Positions 14,234 to 21,486 of a DNA stretch of 21,509 nucleotides are shown here, in pieces. The position numbers were made by a program, and so were the translations under genes. Under the pieces are notes generated by a model that was not told where the DNA came from, made no database searches, and was given only the letters and a program-made list of their open reading frames with translations. Position 1 is the stretch's first letter; every line of letters starts with the position of its first letter. Where the stretch lies: positions 1 to 21,509 of the IMG/VR virus record IMGVR_UViG_3300022707_001171. One strand, written 5' to 3'. Origin of the DNA: a virus.

Positions 14234-14421
14234 AACCTAGATTAACGAAACCAAATATTCGTGGAATACTCCCTCTTGAGAGCTGGGTATGCTATGACGT
14301 GGTGCATACAGCGTGTGGCTCATCGCCTCTAGAGGCCTACAACAAATGGAAGAGAAAGAATGATGAAGCCAGGGCTTTTATTAGAGATCTTCCTATCTTT
14401 GTCCGCCAACCCGAGCCCTAA
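14224..14421 (+). CDS. Small conserved-type phage protein at the end of the cassette
   Basis: 65 residues. It contains WVCYDVVHTACGSSPLEAYN and KWKRKNDEARAF. The pattern of aromatic-Cys strand, then Gly-x-(S/T)-Pro-x-E-A-Y-x-x-W helix is frequent in small phage proteins of unknown function. The start overlaps the membrane peptide gene by 10 nt and has no clear ribosome site, so translation is probably by re-initiation. The last 29 nt overlap the C-terminal codons of the portal gene on the opposite strand. Coding potential looks genuine, function unknown. Confidence 0.55.
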   Translation: MCIKPRLTKPNIRGILPLESWVCYDVVHTACGSSPLEAYNKWKRKNDEARAFIRDLPIFVRQPEP

Positions 14422-16498
14422 AAGCATCCCCTAACTTCTGAGCGTTATCAATCTGAACGCCTCTTGTTTCAACCAGCTTCTTATTAATATCCACGCCTGT
14501 CGCCTTAGCTTTGAACATCACCTCGCCTCTTTCTGTTTGGGCTTCATACCAGTCAATCTGGTTGGCAATAGTCTTGGTCTCGTAGTCAGATGCATCTTTC
14601 TGGAGCTGTCTTTGCTCTCTCATTTGAGCAGCTTGCGCCTTGCCCATCTCGGCTTGAGCTGCGACCATAATGGCATCGGGTTCACCCTGCTGTTGCGCGG
14701 CTTGCTGCACTAGTTGCTGTTCTTCTGGCGTTTCAGGTGGTGTAAATCCTTGTAGTACTAATTGCTTACGTGCGTAGTCCTTAATGTCATCCATTGAGAC
14801 GCCATCTTCCATAGACAGCAGCTTATAGGTGAGCATTTCGGCCATTCTTGGATTAATAGGAGCAATAGAGGAGATAGTCTCCTTGATTCGATCCATGGTC
14901 TGCTCTTTAACAGTAGTAAAAGAGGGGCCCACATCTGCATAGACCTCAAATTCCATGTTAGTCAGATCATTAAGTACTCGGCCATCTGGCAAGATTTCCA
15001 TGACCTTGACTTGCTTGCGTGTACCATCTGCCGAAGTTGACGTTATTGTCCTGGGTGCGTCATAAACTTCCGTCGCCATGCTGGCAAATATCACAGCGTC
15101 ACGTCGCTTGGCGTGCTTAAGGTGATTCTGAAAGGTGATTGATTGGTTATCTAACCGGCTTTGAAGTAGAGCAATTGCTTTGCCGCTCGAATCTGGATCC
15201 GCTATTGATTCCGGAAGGCCGGGGTTGGCGACATCTTCAACAGCTTGGCGAGATAGCTCTATGCTCGTCATTAGCGCCATAGGGATTTGCTGCTCTGGCA
15301 TCTGACCGGCTGGGCCACCTGGCAATTCCTCATTGTTTGTGTCTTTTCTATTCTGTAGAAGATAGGGGAAGTTATTATCCGCCCCATTTTCCTCGTACAT
15401 ACTCTCAAAACCTTGGATCTGCTCAGCAAAGAATATAGGCTTAGGTCTTGGGCTCCTGCTCACAATATCAGCAAGATAACTCATCTGAAAATTACGTAGA
15501 CGTTGAGGATCTTTGGCTAGGCGTGTGATGCCTTCATAGTATTCAACATCTTCAATGAATGCTCTTTCACCATAAACCGGCACAACAGGCAGAAATTCAC
15601 CTACTATAATCTCTTCGAGTAGTATCTCTTCACCGGAGGCGATGTACTTAGTGACTTGATAGCGTTCAATTTTTTTGGTTTCGACGATCTGGTAGCCCAG
15701 GGTCTCTATGTCTTCAGTTTGAGATTTAAGGAATTGAGCAGGATTGCCAAAGATATCAGTGACACTTAGAACCTCATCCTTAATAAGCTCCCTGACGTAG
15801 AAGTCCACAATATGAACTTTGTCGGTCTCAGCAAACCAAGGGAAAGCATAACTTTCTTCTGGCGCGGCGAACGATGGCCCGCCGGTACTGGTTCCTTCTC
15901 CTGATGTGTCGGTGCCAACACCACCGGGGCGCTCACCCGTTAACTCTTCGACTAGATCCTTATAGCCGTCATGAGAATAAGCGTGAAGCACTGACACGTA
16001 ATCGGCATCTGATTTGTCTAATAGCTTGGCGTTTGGGTCCCAAAATACTGTATTGCAAGCCTCATATAATGGGGTTCGTTTGATAACCTGGTTGCTATTG
16101 CCGTTCTTTGTTGATTCATACTCGGAATGTAAGTACCAGGCACCCACACCACAGACCACAGTCTCTTGGGCTGCATTGTCAAAAGCTTCAATTGAGGTAT
16201 TAACACGCTCGACTGATCGATAGATGCCGTCAAGTAGTTCGGCGCCATCGTCTCTTGATTGGTCTTTGGGGTCAAAATCGATTGATACAGGATTGCCAGC
16301 AAGGTCCGACATGATCTGCCGACCGGCACGCTTAAGGATATCGAACTCGCCTCTATACTGGAGTTGGGTACTGCCTAAGATGTTATCATCCCACTGAGTC
16401 ACCCAATAAAATACTAGATCATCGGAAGCCTGTTCTCTGGGTTGCTGGCCGTTGCTATAGGCTTTGTCGTGCAACCGTTTGAGTTCGACTAGATCCAT
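14393..16498 (-). CDS. Portal protein, P22 gp1-like
   Basis: 701 residues against 725 in P22 gp1. Landmarks in order are DDLVFYWVTQWDDN, TQLQYRGEFDILKRAGR (P22: TLQYRGQFDVVRP), CGVGAWYLHSEYE, DPNAKLLDKSDADYVSVLHA (P22: [20 protein letters not shown]), 'VPVYGERAFIEDVEYYEGITRLAKDPQRLRN', a KRRDAVIFASMATEVYDAPR block, EVYADVGPSF, and a YARKQLVLQGFTPPETPEEQ segment before a Gln/Ala-rich helical tail. This dodecameric ring is the DNA gate of the capsid. The ATG shares an A with the TerL stop (TAATG). The tail helical domain is shorter than in P22, whose C-terminal barrel is long. Confidence 0.95.
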   Translation of the reverse strand: MDLVELKRLHDKAYSNGQQPREQASDDLVFYWVTQWDDNILGSTQLQYRGEFDILKRAGRQIMSDLAGNPVSIDFDPKDQSRDDGAELLDGIYRSVERVNTSIEAFDNAAQETVVCGVGAWYLHSEYESTKNGNSNQVIKRTPLYEACNTVFWDPNAKLLDKSDADYVSVLHAYSHDGYKDLVEELTGERPGGVGTDTSGEGTSTGGPSFAAPEESYAFPWFAETDKVHIVDFYVRELIKDEVLSVTDIFGNPAQFLKSQTEDIETLGYQIVETKKIERYQVTKYIASGEEILLEEIIVGEFLPVVPVYGERAFIEDVEYYEGITRLAKDPQRLRNFQMSYLADIVSRSPRPKPIFFAEQIQGFESMYEENGADNNFPYLLQNRKDTNNEELPGGPAGQMPEQQIPMALMTSIELSRQAVEDVANPGLPESIADPDSSGKAIALLQSRLDNQSITFQNHLKHAKRRDAVIFASMATEVYDAPRTITSTSADGTRKQVKVMEILPDGRVLNDLTNMEFEVYADVGPSFTTVKEQTMDRIKETISSIAPINPRMAEMLTYKLLSMEDGVSMDDIKDYARKQLVLQGFTPPETPEEQQLVQQAAQQQGEPDAIMVAAQAEMGKAQAAQMREQRQLQKDASDYETKTIANQIDWYEAQTERGEVMFKAKATGVDINKKLVETRGVQIDNAQKLGDAFRARVGGQR

Positions 16499-17976
16499 TA
16501 TCTTCTACCTATAGTCTTTAGGGGTTTGGGCATATAAGGTTTTGGGGTTACGAGCAAATCACCCTGACGTTTTGCATATCTGCGCATCATATAAGCATAA
16601 CGTATAGAGTCTAGTATATCATCTCTGATCTTAACTATACGACTTACAGCATCTTCAATGATAGAGCTAGGCTCTTTTCTGTGGTACTGGTTAAACTCAT
16701 CCATCAAATCGAACTGGCCTCTGAAGAATTTCATGGTGCCATTTCTAAGTTTGTTCAATATCTGAGTTATACCAAATTCTACAGAATTTCCGCCCTCTGG
16801 CCAAGTTGCATGTTCTGGCAACAGACTAAAACCAGCTGTTTGGTAGTGTTGCTTCTGTTGTAAGTTTACGTCTCTCCCTTTTTCATGCATTAACCCATCA
16901 GCAGGCCATGCTATCGGCACTTTTTCTTGCCACACTTTAGTGGCGCCCCATGCGTCATTAGCTGACACTTTGGATTGTTTCCAAGAGTTGATCACATAGA
17001 TTATGTCGTTATCTGGATCCAGGGCTAGCTTAACTTGAGCCTGAGGGTGATCCCATCCAAAATCCATACCTCCAATGACCAGCCAGTAATCAGGTATTTC
17101 AAAGGGATCACACAAAACAAAATCGTCGCCGATATCGTAAATCCGCCCATGCCCTAACATGGGGATTCCCTTAGATCTCATATCCCTTTGATGCTCTGGA
17201 TACATCTTTAATAGTCTGGCTTTCTTAACCTCGTCCATGTGTGGCGCATCATCCCAGCCCTTCATCATGAAAAACTGGTCTGGTGTAGGGTCTTCCATGA
17301 ACTTGAGCACGAGCTGGGTTTTGCCGTTCTCTGGGGTGAACGTGTAGATAAGGCGACCGCCCCTGTTCTTGTCGCCATTTACGGTTCTTGTGAGCAGCTG
17401 AGGTCTGATGTTTTGATCCTTGGGTTCCTCATCCACATGCACCCAATCAACCTTGTCACCCATCATGGCGTGCTGACCTTGAGAATAAGACCAGAACTGC
17501 ATTACTGACACCCCAAATCTATGCTTAACCTTCACAGTTCTCATAGCATTGGCGGTGCCGCCAGCCGATTCACAGCCCAATATTCTTTCTTTGGGTATTA
17601 ATCCACCTTCAAATCCAGTGCCGGCGTTATAAGAACCAAACAAAGCTTTCTGCAGTAAGTCTCTAGTCTTCTCCATTGAGAAACCAAGACCCCAACACAT
17701 AGGAGGGAAATCAAACTTATGCCCGGGCCAATCATCAGGATAGTCACCAAGCAAGTGCATGGCGTCTATATCTGTACCGATATATGTCTTACCTATTTGG
17801 TTGGCTGCGCATAAGCAGCATTCGAAGTGATCTTTTGTGGCGGCGGCAAAATCTCTCTGCCAGGGATAAAAGGATTTGTATACGTTGAGGAACCTAACCT
17901 TAGATAGTCTTAGCTCCTTCTCTTCCAATAGCTTGAGCACTCCCTCTTTCTCAGCTCTCGTCGCCTTCAGATTCAT
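16498..17976 (-). CDS. terL: Terminase large subunit (packaging ATPase/nuclease)
   Basis: 492 residues. The P-loop AANQIGKT is at about 57-64, the Walker B DWVHVDEE at 177-184, the coupling TFTP at 212-215, and the nuclease aspartate in GGMDFGWD near 305, with further acidic residues in DDILDSIRYAY near 452-462. All motor and nuclease elements are therefore present. It cleaves concatemers and pumps DNA through the portal. The ATG has GAGG seven bases upstream and overlaps the TerS gene by 26 nt in another frame. Strong match to the P22/Sf6 type of headful terminases. Confidence 0.95.
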   Translation of the reverse strand: MNLKATRAEKEGVLKLLEEKELRLSKVRFLNVYKSFYPWQRDFAAATKDHFECCLCAANQIGKTYIGTDIDAMHLLGDYPDDWPGHKFDFPPMCWGLGFSMEKTRDLLQKALFGSYNAGTGFEGGLIPKERILGCESAGGTANAMRTVKVKHRFGVSVMQFWSYSQGQHAMMGDKVDWVHVDEEPKDQNIRPQLLTRTVNGDKNRGGRLIYTFTPENGKTQLVLKFMEDPTPDQFFMMKGWDDAPHMDEVKKARLLKMYPEHQRDMRSKGIPMLGHGRIYDIGDDFVLCDPFEIPDYWLVIGGMDFGWDHPQAQVKLALDPDNDIIYVINSWKQSKVSANDAWGATKVWQEKVPIAWPADGLMHEKGRDVNLQQKQHYQTAGFSLLPEHATWPEGGNSVEFGITQILNKLRNGTMKFFRGQFDLMDEFNQYHRKEPSSIIEDAVSRIVKIRDDILDSIRYAYMMRRYAKRQGDLLVTPKPYMPKPLKTIGRR

Positions 17977-18424
17977 TCAATAACCTCATCTTCTCTTGAA
18001 TCTTATTGTCTAGCTGTTCGTCAGTTAAATCGGTTACGCCCACGGTTCCGCTATGAACATTATCTATCTGCTGTCTGTCGCCATACTTCTTAGGCTTCTT
18101 CTTAGATGCTGACCATTTAATGATATCAGCCGCTACTCTAGCCGCTGCCGGATCAACGTCGCCCTCTAATACTCTTTCGGCTATTGAATCTAATTTATCC
18201 TGGTCTACGTCACCTGATTGTTCTTTAGCCTTCACGTAATTGTCTGAAAACTCAGCATGTTCTATTAACCATAGGAATACAGTGGACTTTGCTGGCATAT
18301 CATCTGCCTTGCATAGCTTGTTCACACTTTGACCTGAGCATATTTTGGCACATATCTCAGTGCCTAGCGCTTTTGTGTAGGTAGTCGGCCTTCCTCCTGG
18401 TCCTTTAGGTTCTTTGTCAGTCAT
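17951..18424 (-). CDS. terS: Terminase small subunit, Sf6 gp1-like
   Basis: 157 residues. The N-terminal domain reads GRPTTYTKALGTEICAKICS, then SVNKLCKADDMPAKSTVFLW, close to Sf6 gp1 (GRPSDYMPEVADDICSLLSS; KVCKRPGMPDKSTVFRWL), including the helix-turn-helix that binds the packaging site. A middle oligomerisation helix follows, then WSASKKKPKKYGDRQQI (Sf6: WALARMNPRKYGDKV), and an acidic C-terminus that would contact TerL. The ATG overlaps the stop of the preceding gene by 8 nt and has only a poly-purine A-rich stretch as ribosome site. Confidence 0.9.
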   Translation of the reverse strand: MTDKEPKGPGGRPTTYTKALGTEICAKICSGQSVNKLCKADDMPAKSTVFLWLIEHAEFSDNYVKAKEQSGDVDQDKLDSIAERVLEGDVDPAAARVAADIIKWSASKKKPKKYGDRQQIDNVHSGTVGVTDLTDEQLDNKIQEKMRLLNESEGDES

Positions 18425-18899
18425 TTATTTTCTTTTTGTCTTGGTTAATCTCTACGGTTAGCGGGCCATATTCAGGATAAATAAACGGACCATTAAGCCC
18501 ATCATTTGTATGGTTAATAGTAAAATCAGGCTTTTCCTTACCAAGTTTATTTATAGCCTGTAAAAATTCTTCGGGTTCTTTATACACAAAATGATCCAGA
18601 ATCTTTCTAATAAGCGGTTGGTATTCAATCCCCTTTCGTGAGGCCATAGACTTTAAATCTTCGATTAAAGACTTATCAAGCCGAATCGAAATCATCTGCA
18701 AGCTAGCCGCTTCATCTACCTTGAGGCTATAGCTAGTATGTGACAGTTGAGCATACTCTAAAGATTCACCGAAAGTCCCGTTTTCCCATACTCTGAAAGT
18801 CCCGTCCGAGTCTGTTACTGTGGTTGTCTTCATGTCTGCCTCGGATAATTCGCCTGCTATCTGTACATACAGACCCTTACAGTCCTGCTCATCACTCAT
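18417..18899 (-). CDS. CopG/BrnA-type antitoxin-like protein
   Basis: The start is set at the ATG at 18899, which overlaps the stop of the preceding gene; ATGs at 18935 and 18923 are alternatives. In the 160-residue form, residues of about 30-105 follow the CopG_antitoxin plan: W-E-x-G-x-x-G-x-x-x-E-Y-A, then LQMISIRLDKSLIEDLKSMA and GIEYQPLIRKILDHFV. That is a ribbon-helix-helix unit with the LQ-x-ISIRL strand that contacts DNA. The remaining 55 residues (ending near PEYGPLTVEINQ) are not part of that family. No BrnT-like toxin is adjacent. It may regulate transcription of the late operon or neutralise a host toxin. Confidence 0.65.
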   Translation of the reverse strand: MSDEQDCKGLYVQIAGELSEADMKTTTVTDSDGTFRVWENGTFGESLEYAQLSHTSYSLKVDEAASLQMISIRLDKSLIEDLKSMASRKGIEYQPLIRKILDHFVYKEPEEFLQAINKLGKEKPDFTINHTNDGLNGPFIYPEYGPLTVEINQDKKKIND

Positions 18900-19239
18900 T
18901 GCAAATTCTCTGCTGTCGTCTTCCATCAGTTTCATCAACTATTCTTTTCTGCGGCTCTACCTCCTCCAGCACTCCCAAGTAATCACATAGTATTTTTATT
19001 GATGGGTCAATATCCTCCCATTCACTCTCAGTTTCTACACGACAATGAAGGCTTTCAAGCATGTTTATAAATGCACCCTTTGCCTCCACCCTTTCCATGT
19101 TTAATTTGTCGTTTATATGATCGATAAAGATCTCGGCGCTCACCTCTACATCACCACTAAAATGAAGATTTCCATCCTTTATAAATAGGTTACCGTAGCT
19201 CTCGCCATCAGGATGAAATTTTATAGTATCGTTTGCCAT
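18892..19239 (-). CDS. Hypothetical protein
   Basis: 115 residues, acidic overall. It has a beta-like N-terminal half (NDTIKFHPDGESYGNLFIKD, LHFSGDVEVSAEIFIDHIND) and a helical second half (FINMLESLHCRVETE, IKILCDYLGVLEEVE). ATG shares an A with the preceding TAA and has AAGGA five bases before it. It is coupled on both sides. No family recognised; the short pre-terminase genes of P22-like phages are often non-essential. Confidence 0.65.
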   Translation of the reverse strand: MANDTIKFHPDGESYGNLFIKDGNLHFSGDVEVSAEIFIDHINDKLNMERVEAKGAFINMLESLHCRVETESEWEDIDPSIKILCDYLGVLEEVEPQKRIVDETDGRRQQRICNE

Positions 19240-19583
19240 TATTCCTTACCTGCCATCTTCATTATAATATCTAATGCTTTTTCGTGTATATGAATAGGAA
19301 TTCCTTCTGATTTTTCATTCCCCATGAAGTATGGTCCTTGTAGCGGGCCAAGCAATTCCTTTTTTGGTTCTACCCTCTCAAAGCTTTTAAATAGATCTTC
19401 ATTGAGGAGATATCCCAATACACTATTATTTTGAACTATTAAAAGCTCGTTCCTTTTTCCAATTCCCTCGTCATCGAAGTCGACAATATAAACACCGTTG
19501 GCGGGATAGTTATTGTAGTTATAACAATCACCATCACTGAATGGCTTATCGATTACCTCAATTGCTATTTTCATATTACTCAT
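19239..19583 (-). CDS. Hypothetical protein
   Basis: 114 residues. The N-terminal strand MKIAIEVIDKPFSDG, an NYNNYPANGVYIVDFDDEG loop, LLIVQNNSVLGYLLNE and a C-terminal helix (HEKALDIIMKMAGKE) suggest a compact alpha/beta fold. It is coupled to the zinc-ribbon gene by an ATGA overlap with AAGGA seven bases upstream. No family recognised. Confidence 0.65.
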   Translation of the reverse strand: MSNMKIAIEVIDKPFSDGDCYNYNNYPANGVYIVDFDDEGIGKRNELLIVQNNSVLGYLLNEDLFKSFERVEPKKELLGPLQGPYFMGNEKSEGIPIHIHEKALDIIMKMAGKE

Positions 19584-19921
19584 ATATTATCCTTTATGTT
19601 GAAATTTCTCGAATGGCCGCAAGAGTCGCAATGATAGATACTCTCCATTTTGGATAGATCTGTGCCAGAATTAAAATAATGCCCCTTTTCGCACACGTCA
19701 CACCTTTTAAAATCCAAACCTTTATTAACGGGCTCATAGATGATCTTGGGGTATGTCTCACCCGAAACGTTTATTTCATGACCACATTTGGTGCATTTAT
19801 GAGGGTGTTGAGCCGGATAGCTTGCGAAAACTCGATTACCGAATGGTTCCATATTCCCCTCTTTGCACTCATCGCACTTATAGGTGACCTGAAATACTTT
19901 TAACTCCGTGATTTCCTTCAT
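19580..19921 (-). CDS. Double zinc-ribbon protein
   Basis: 113 residues with four Cys-x-x-Cys knuckles: CDEC (about 15-18), CTKC followed by GH (about 43-46), CDVC (about 74-77) and CDSC followed by GH (about 97-100). Pairing in order gives two zinc ribbons. The spacing of about 25 and 20 residues between knuckles is typical of zinc ribbons. Such proteins usually bind nucleic acids or partner proteins; no enzyme domain is attached. The ATG follows directly on the stop of the upstream gene, with only a weak purine-rich (GAAAA) ribosome site. Phage-encoded zinc ribbons can act on host transcription, which is only a hypothesis here. Confidence 0.7.
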   Translation of the reverse strand: MKEITELKVFQVTYKCDECKEGNMEPFGNRVFASYPAQHPHKCTKCGHEINVSGETYPKIIYEPVNKGLDFKRCDVCEKGHYFNSGTDLSKMESIYHCDSCGHSRNFNIKDNI

Positions 19922-20170
19922 TTAATTTTCGAATACCTCATTTATTGCCCTAGCAATACCTTCAGCAGCAGCCATAAAGCTAGACAGCGTTTTGTCGCTT
20001 ATATCTCCCCTCGAGAAGGACTCAGTGGCTCCTTCTCGAATTATTTTTACAGTATCCCTTACCCCTTTCGTATAATATTTCCGCTTACCCTCATCGTAAT
20101 CCGTCTTAACCTCTATGATTGCTGGAGCTGCCGAGGTTTTTAAATCATTCATAAGCTCTTCAAATTTCAT
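19922..20170 (-). CDS. Small helical hypothetical protein
   Basis: 82 residues, almost wholly helical by composition, with segments KFEELMNDLKTSAAPAIIE, KRKYYTKGVRDTVKIIREG and LSSFMAAAEGIARAINEVFE. ATGA overlap with the upstream gene and AAGGA eight bases before the start indicate coupling. No family recognised. Confidence 0.65.
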   Translation of the reverse strand: MKFEELMNDLKTSAAPAIIEVKTDYDEGKRKYYTKGVRDTVKIIREGATESFSRGDISDKTLSSFMAAAEGIARAINEVFEN

Positions 20171-20463
20171 AATTCATCCTTTGCAACTACTTTACCTGGC
20201 TCAGTAGGGCTACAGAACAATTCCTCACCATTATTGTATTTAGAGGTGTCTATATCATTTATAACGCCAACTATCTTAACGTCGAACCTTTCCCCTCTCT
20301 CAGTATCCTTGTCAGCAGCACCTATAACCTCTCTGATCTGACCTTGTTCAAACGCCCTTACTACAGCTATTTCATTGAAGTCGTCCCAATGATCAAAATA
20401 AACTAATTCGTTTCTGAGTATCTTTCGATCAGATCCGTTGATTGCTTCTATTTTTTTAATCAT
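20167..20463 (-). CDS. Small hypothetical protein, start uncertain
   Basis: The start is chosen at 20463, where TAGGT lies six bases upstream. It gives 98 residues opening MIKKIEAINGSDRK and containing ELVYFDHWDDFNEIAVVRAF and an acidic middle. A longer frame to 20547 has no good ribosome site, and its first 28 residues look less like protein. The C-terminal part (VKIVGVINDIDTSKY) suggests a small beta fold. No family recognised. The segment 20464-20631 is then a 168-nt gap with a perfect palindrome. Confidence 0.55.
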   Translation of the reverse strand: MIKKIEAINGSDRKILRNELVYFDHWDDFNEIAVVRAFEQGQIREVIGAADKDTERGERFDVKIVGVINDIDTSKYNNGEELFCSPTEPGKVVAKDEL

Positions 20464-20562
20464 ATTTAAACCTACCCCTCTGTCGCCACAAGCGGGGCTA
20501 CTTGCTATTTGAGGTAACATATAAACCCTGGCTTTGTATATTCTCATTCACTGTCCGCTTTT

Positions 20563-20584
20563 ACTGAGTACTAGAATACTCAGT
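20563..20584. promoter_or_regulatory. Perfect 8-bp palindrome, 6-nt spacer
   Basis: ACTGAGTA and TACTCAGT flank CTAGAA, giving a perfect 8-bp inverted repeat. An outer pair (CTCATTCAC at 20543-20551 and GTGATTGAG at 20582-20590) matches at 8 of 9 positions. There is no T-run on either side, so it is not a simple terminator. It may be an operator or an mRNA structure near the start of the neighbouring gene. Confidence 0.5.
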
Positions 20585-20631
20585 GATTGAGCTTACCGCT
20601 AAAACAGTTACATAGGCATATACCAGACCAA

Positions 20632-20838
20632 TTAATAAAACAGCAAACCCTTGTAATACTCTTCCCATCCTTTCGTCTTATTTAGTGGGTGATCGTCATC
20701 CCATTCACCAATATCAACTTTCTTTGAATCTACTACTTTGACGTCTAGGTGCCTCATATTTCCTAATTGATATTTAGCATCCTCTTCACCTAAATCCTCG
20801 AAATCAATAACCAGTACTTCAATCTTATAAGCTTTCAT
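20632..20838 (-). CDS. Small conserved phage-type protein
   Basis: The start is the ATG at 20838, preceded by GTGGGGATACG; an upstream in-frame start at 20853 lacks support. 68 residues open MKAYKIEVLVIDFEDLGEED and contain DIGEWDDDHPLNK. I recognise that combination (a hydrophobic first strand, then EWxDDHPLNK) as typical of short hypothetical proteins in temperate enterobacterial phages, without known role. It is the first well-supported gene downstream of the leader and promoter at 21.2 kb. Confidence 0.7.
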   Translation of the reverse strand: MKAYKIEVLVIDFEDLGEEDAKYQLGNMRHLDVKVVDSKKVDIGEWDDDHPLNKTKGWEEYYKGLLFY

Positions 20839-21188
20839 CGTATCCCCACTCAATTATAGAAAACATATAGTCCATACACTGCGGTGCTCATACTCTCTGC
20901 TATGTATTCATAGCGGGGCCAGTAGTAGAGTCTTTCCGCTTCCTTGCGTAACGGGTGGCAACTCTATAGCTGCGATTTAGACCGATCTCCTGCTCCCCCA
21001 AAGCCATCTTCGAAAATGTTTTCAGGTTCCGCCTCAGGCCTCAATTGTCATGTTTTCCTACCGATTCGTTCGCGACCTCCTCGATAAGTGCAGCTAGAAA
21101 CATTTAATAACATTATAGAGTCACCATAAACTGGGGTTTTCATGTCTTTCTCGTTTCTCGTTAGAGGCATTCCCTAACCTTGAAACTA
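20839..21188 (-). other. Long leader with fragmentary short reading frames
   Basis: About 350 nt between the promoter at 21188-21216 and the first solid gene. On the minus strand it holds an ATG frame at 21103-21041 (20 codons, MFLAALIEEVANESVGKHDN). A TTG frame starting at 21044, which overlaps that stop as TTGA, reads RPEAEPENIFEDGFGGAGDR and on until an in-frame TAG at 20966-20964. It then stays open for 37 more codons to 20850. A third frame gives a 35-codon ORF (MALGEQEIGLNRS...). No single one has a strong ribosome site. The region may be a decayed small gene pair or a structured RNA. I see no tRNA. Confidence 0.4.
21160..21178 (-). other. Hairpin at the 5' end of the leader RNA
   Basis: GTTAGGG and CCTCTAAC can pair into a 7-bp stem (one G-T pair) with a loop of five bases. 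It would lie within the first 25 nt of the transcript from the promoter just upstream. Stable 5' hairpins can protect phage mRNAs; that role is inferred. Confidence 0.4.
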
Positions 21189-21216
21189 TATTATAGAATA
21201 CTACAAAGAAAGTCAA
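21188..21216 (-). promoter_or_regulatory. Sigma70-type promoter of the terminase-side operon
   Basis: On the minus strand TTGACT (21216-21211) is followed by overlapping -10 candidates: TATAAT (21195-21190) at a 15-bp spacing and TAATAT (21193-21188) at 17 bp. Five of six -35 bases match consensus. The transcript would start near 21183 and run left into the leader and the pre-terminase genes. No terminator for the upstream gene is evident between 21217 and 21258. Confidence 0.65.
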
Positions 21217-21258
21217 GGGGTTTTTTAAGGAGGGGTGCCTTCCCTGGCAAGAATGAAA

Positions 21259-21486
21259 CTAAGCGATATCAACTTCTGCGCCGGTGGCATCAATGATTAC
21301 ATCAATATCTGGTGAGGTGGAGCCTGTTAAACTTAGGCAGCATTTGGTCATAATTGTTCCAAATGTGAAATCATCGGTGATAGTTTCAAGGGCTGAGCCT
21401 TTAGCGGTTAAGTCTCCGTCATCTTTATACGCTTTAACCTCAATTGAGCCGCCACCAAAATCACCATCAAGGGCTATGACAGACAT
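21259..21486 (-). CDS. Small beta-rich protein upstream of the terminase operon
   Basis: 75 residues, complete, with TAG stop and ATG preceded by GTGGAAAGG. Short alternating strands (GGGSIEVKAYKDDGDLTA; TDDFTFGTIMTKCCLSL; SPDIDVIIDATGAEVDIA) fit a small beta-sandwich of the kind used for capsid decoration or fibre accessory proteins. It lies upstream of the promoter and so belongs to another transcript, probably the end of a preceding minus-strand operon. Function unknown. Confidence 0.6.
   Translation of the reverse strand: MSVIALDGDFGGGSIEVKAYKDDGDLTAKGSALETITDDFTFGTIMTKCCLSLTGSTSPDIDVIIDATGAEVDIA

Noticed and set aside
20899-20952. GSGKT-like sequence (PPVTQGSGKT) in the leader as a P-loop
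   Set aside because: The frame is only 17 codons long and ends at once; chance match.
20900-21010. tRNA in the leader
   Set aside because: I could not fold a cloverleaf and found no GTTCRANYC T-loop or matching acceptor stem.
21217-21258. Terminator between the 21259 gene and the promoter
   Set aside because: Only a 4-bp AAGG/CCTT stem without a T-run on the minus strand; not convincing.
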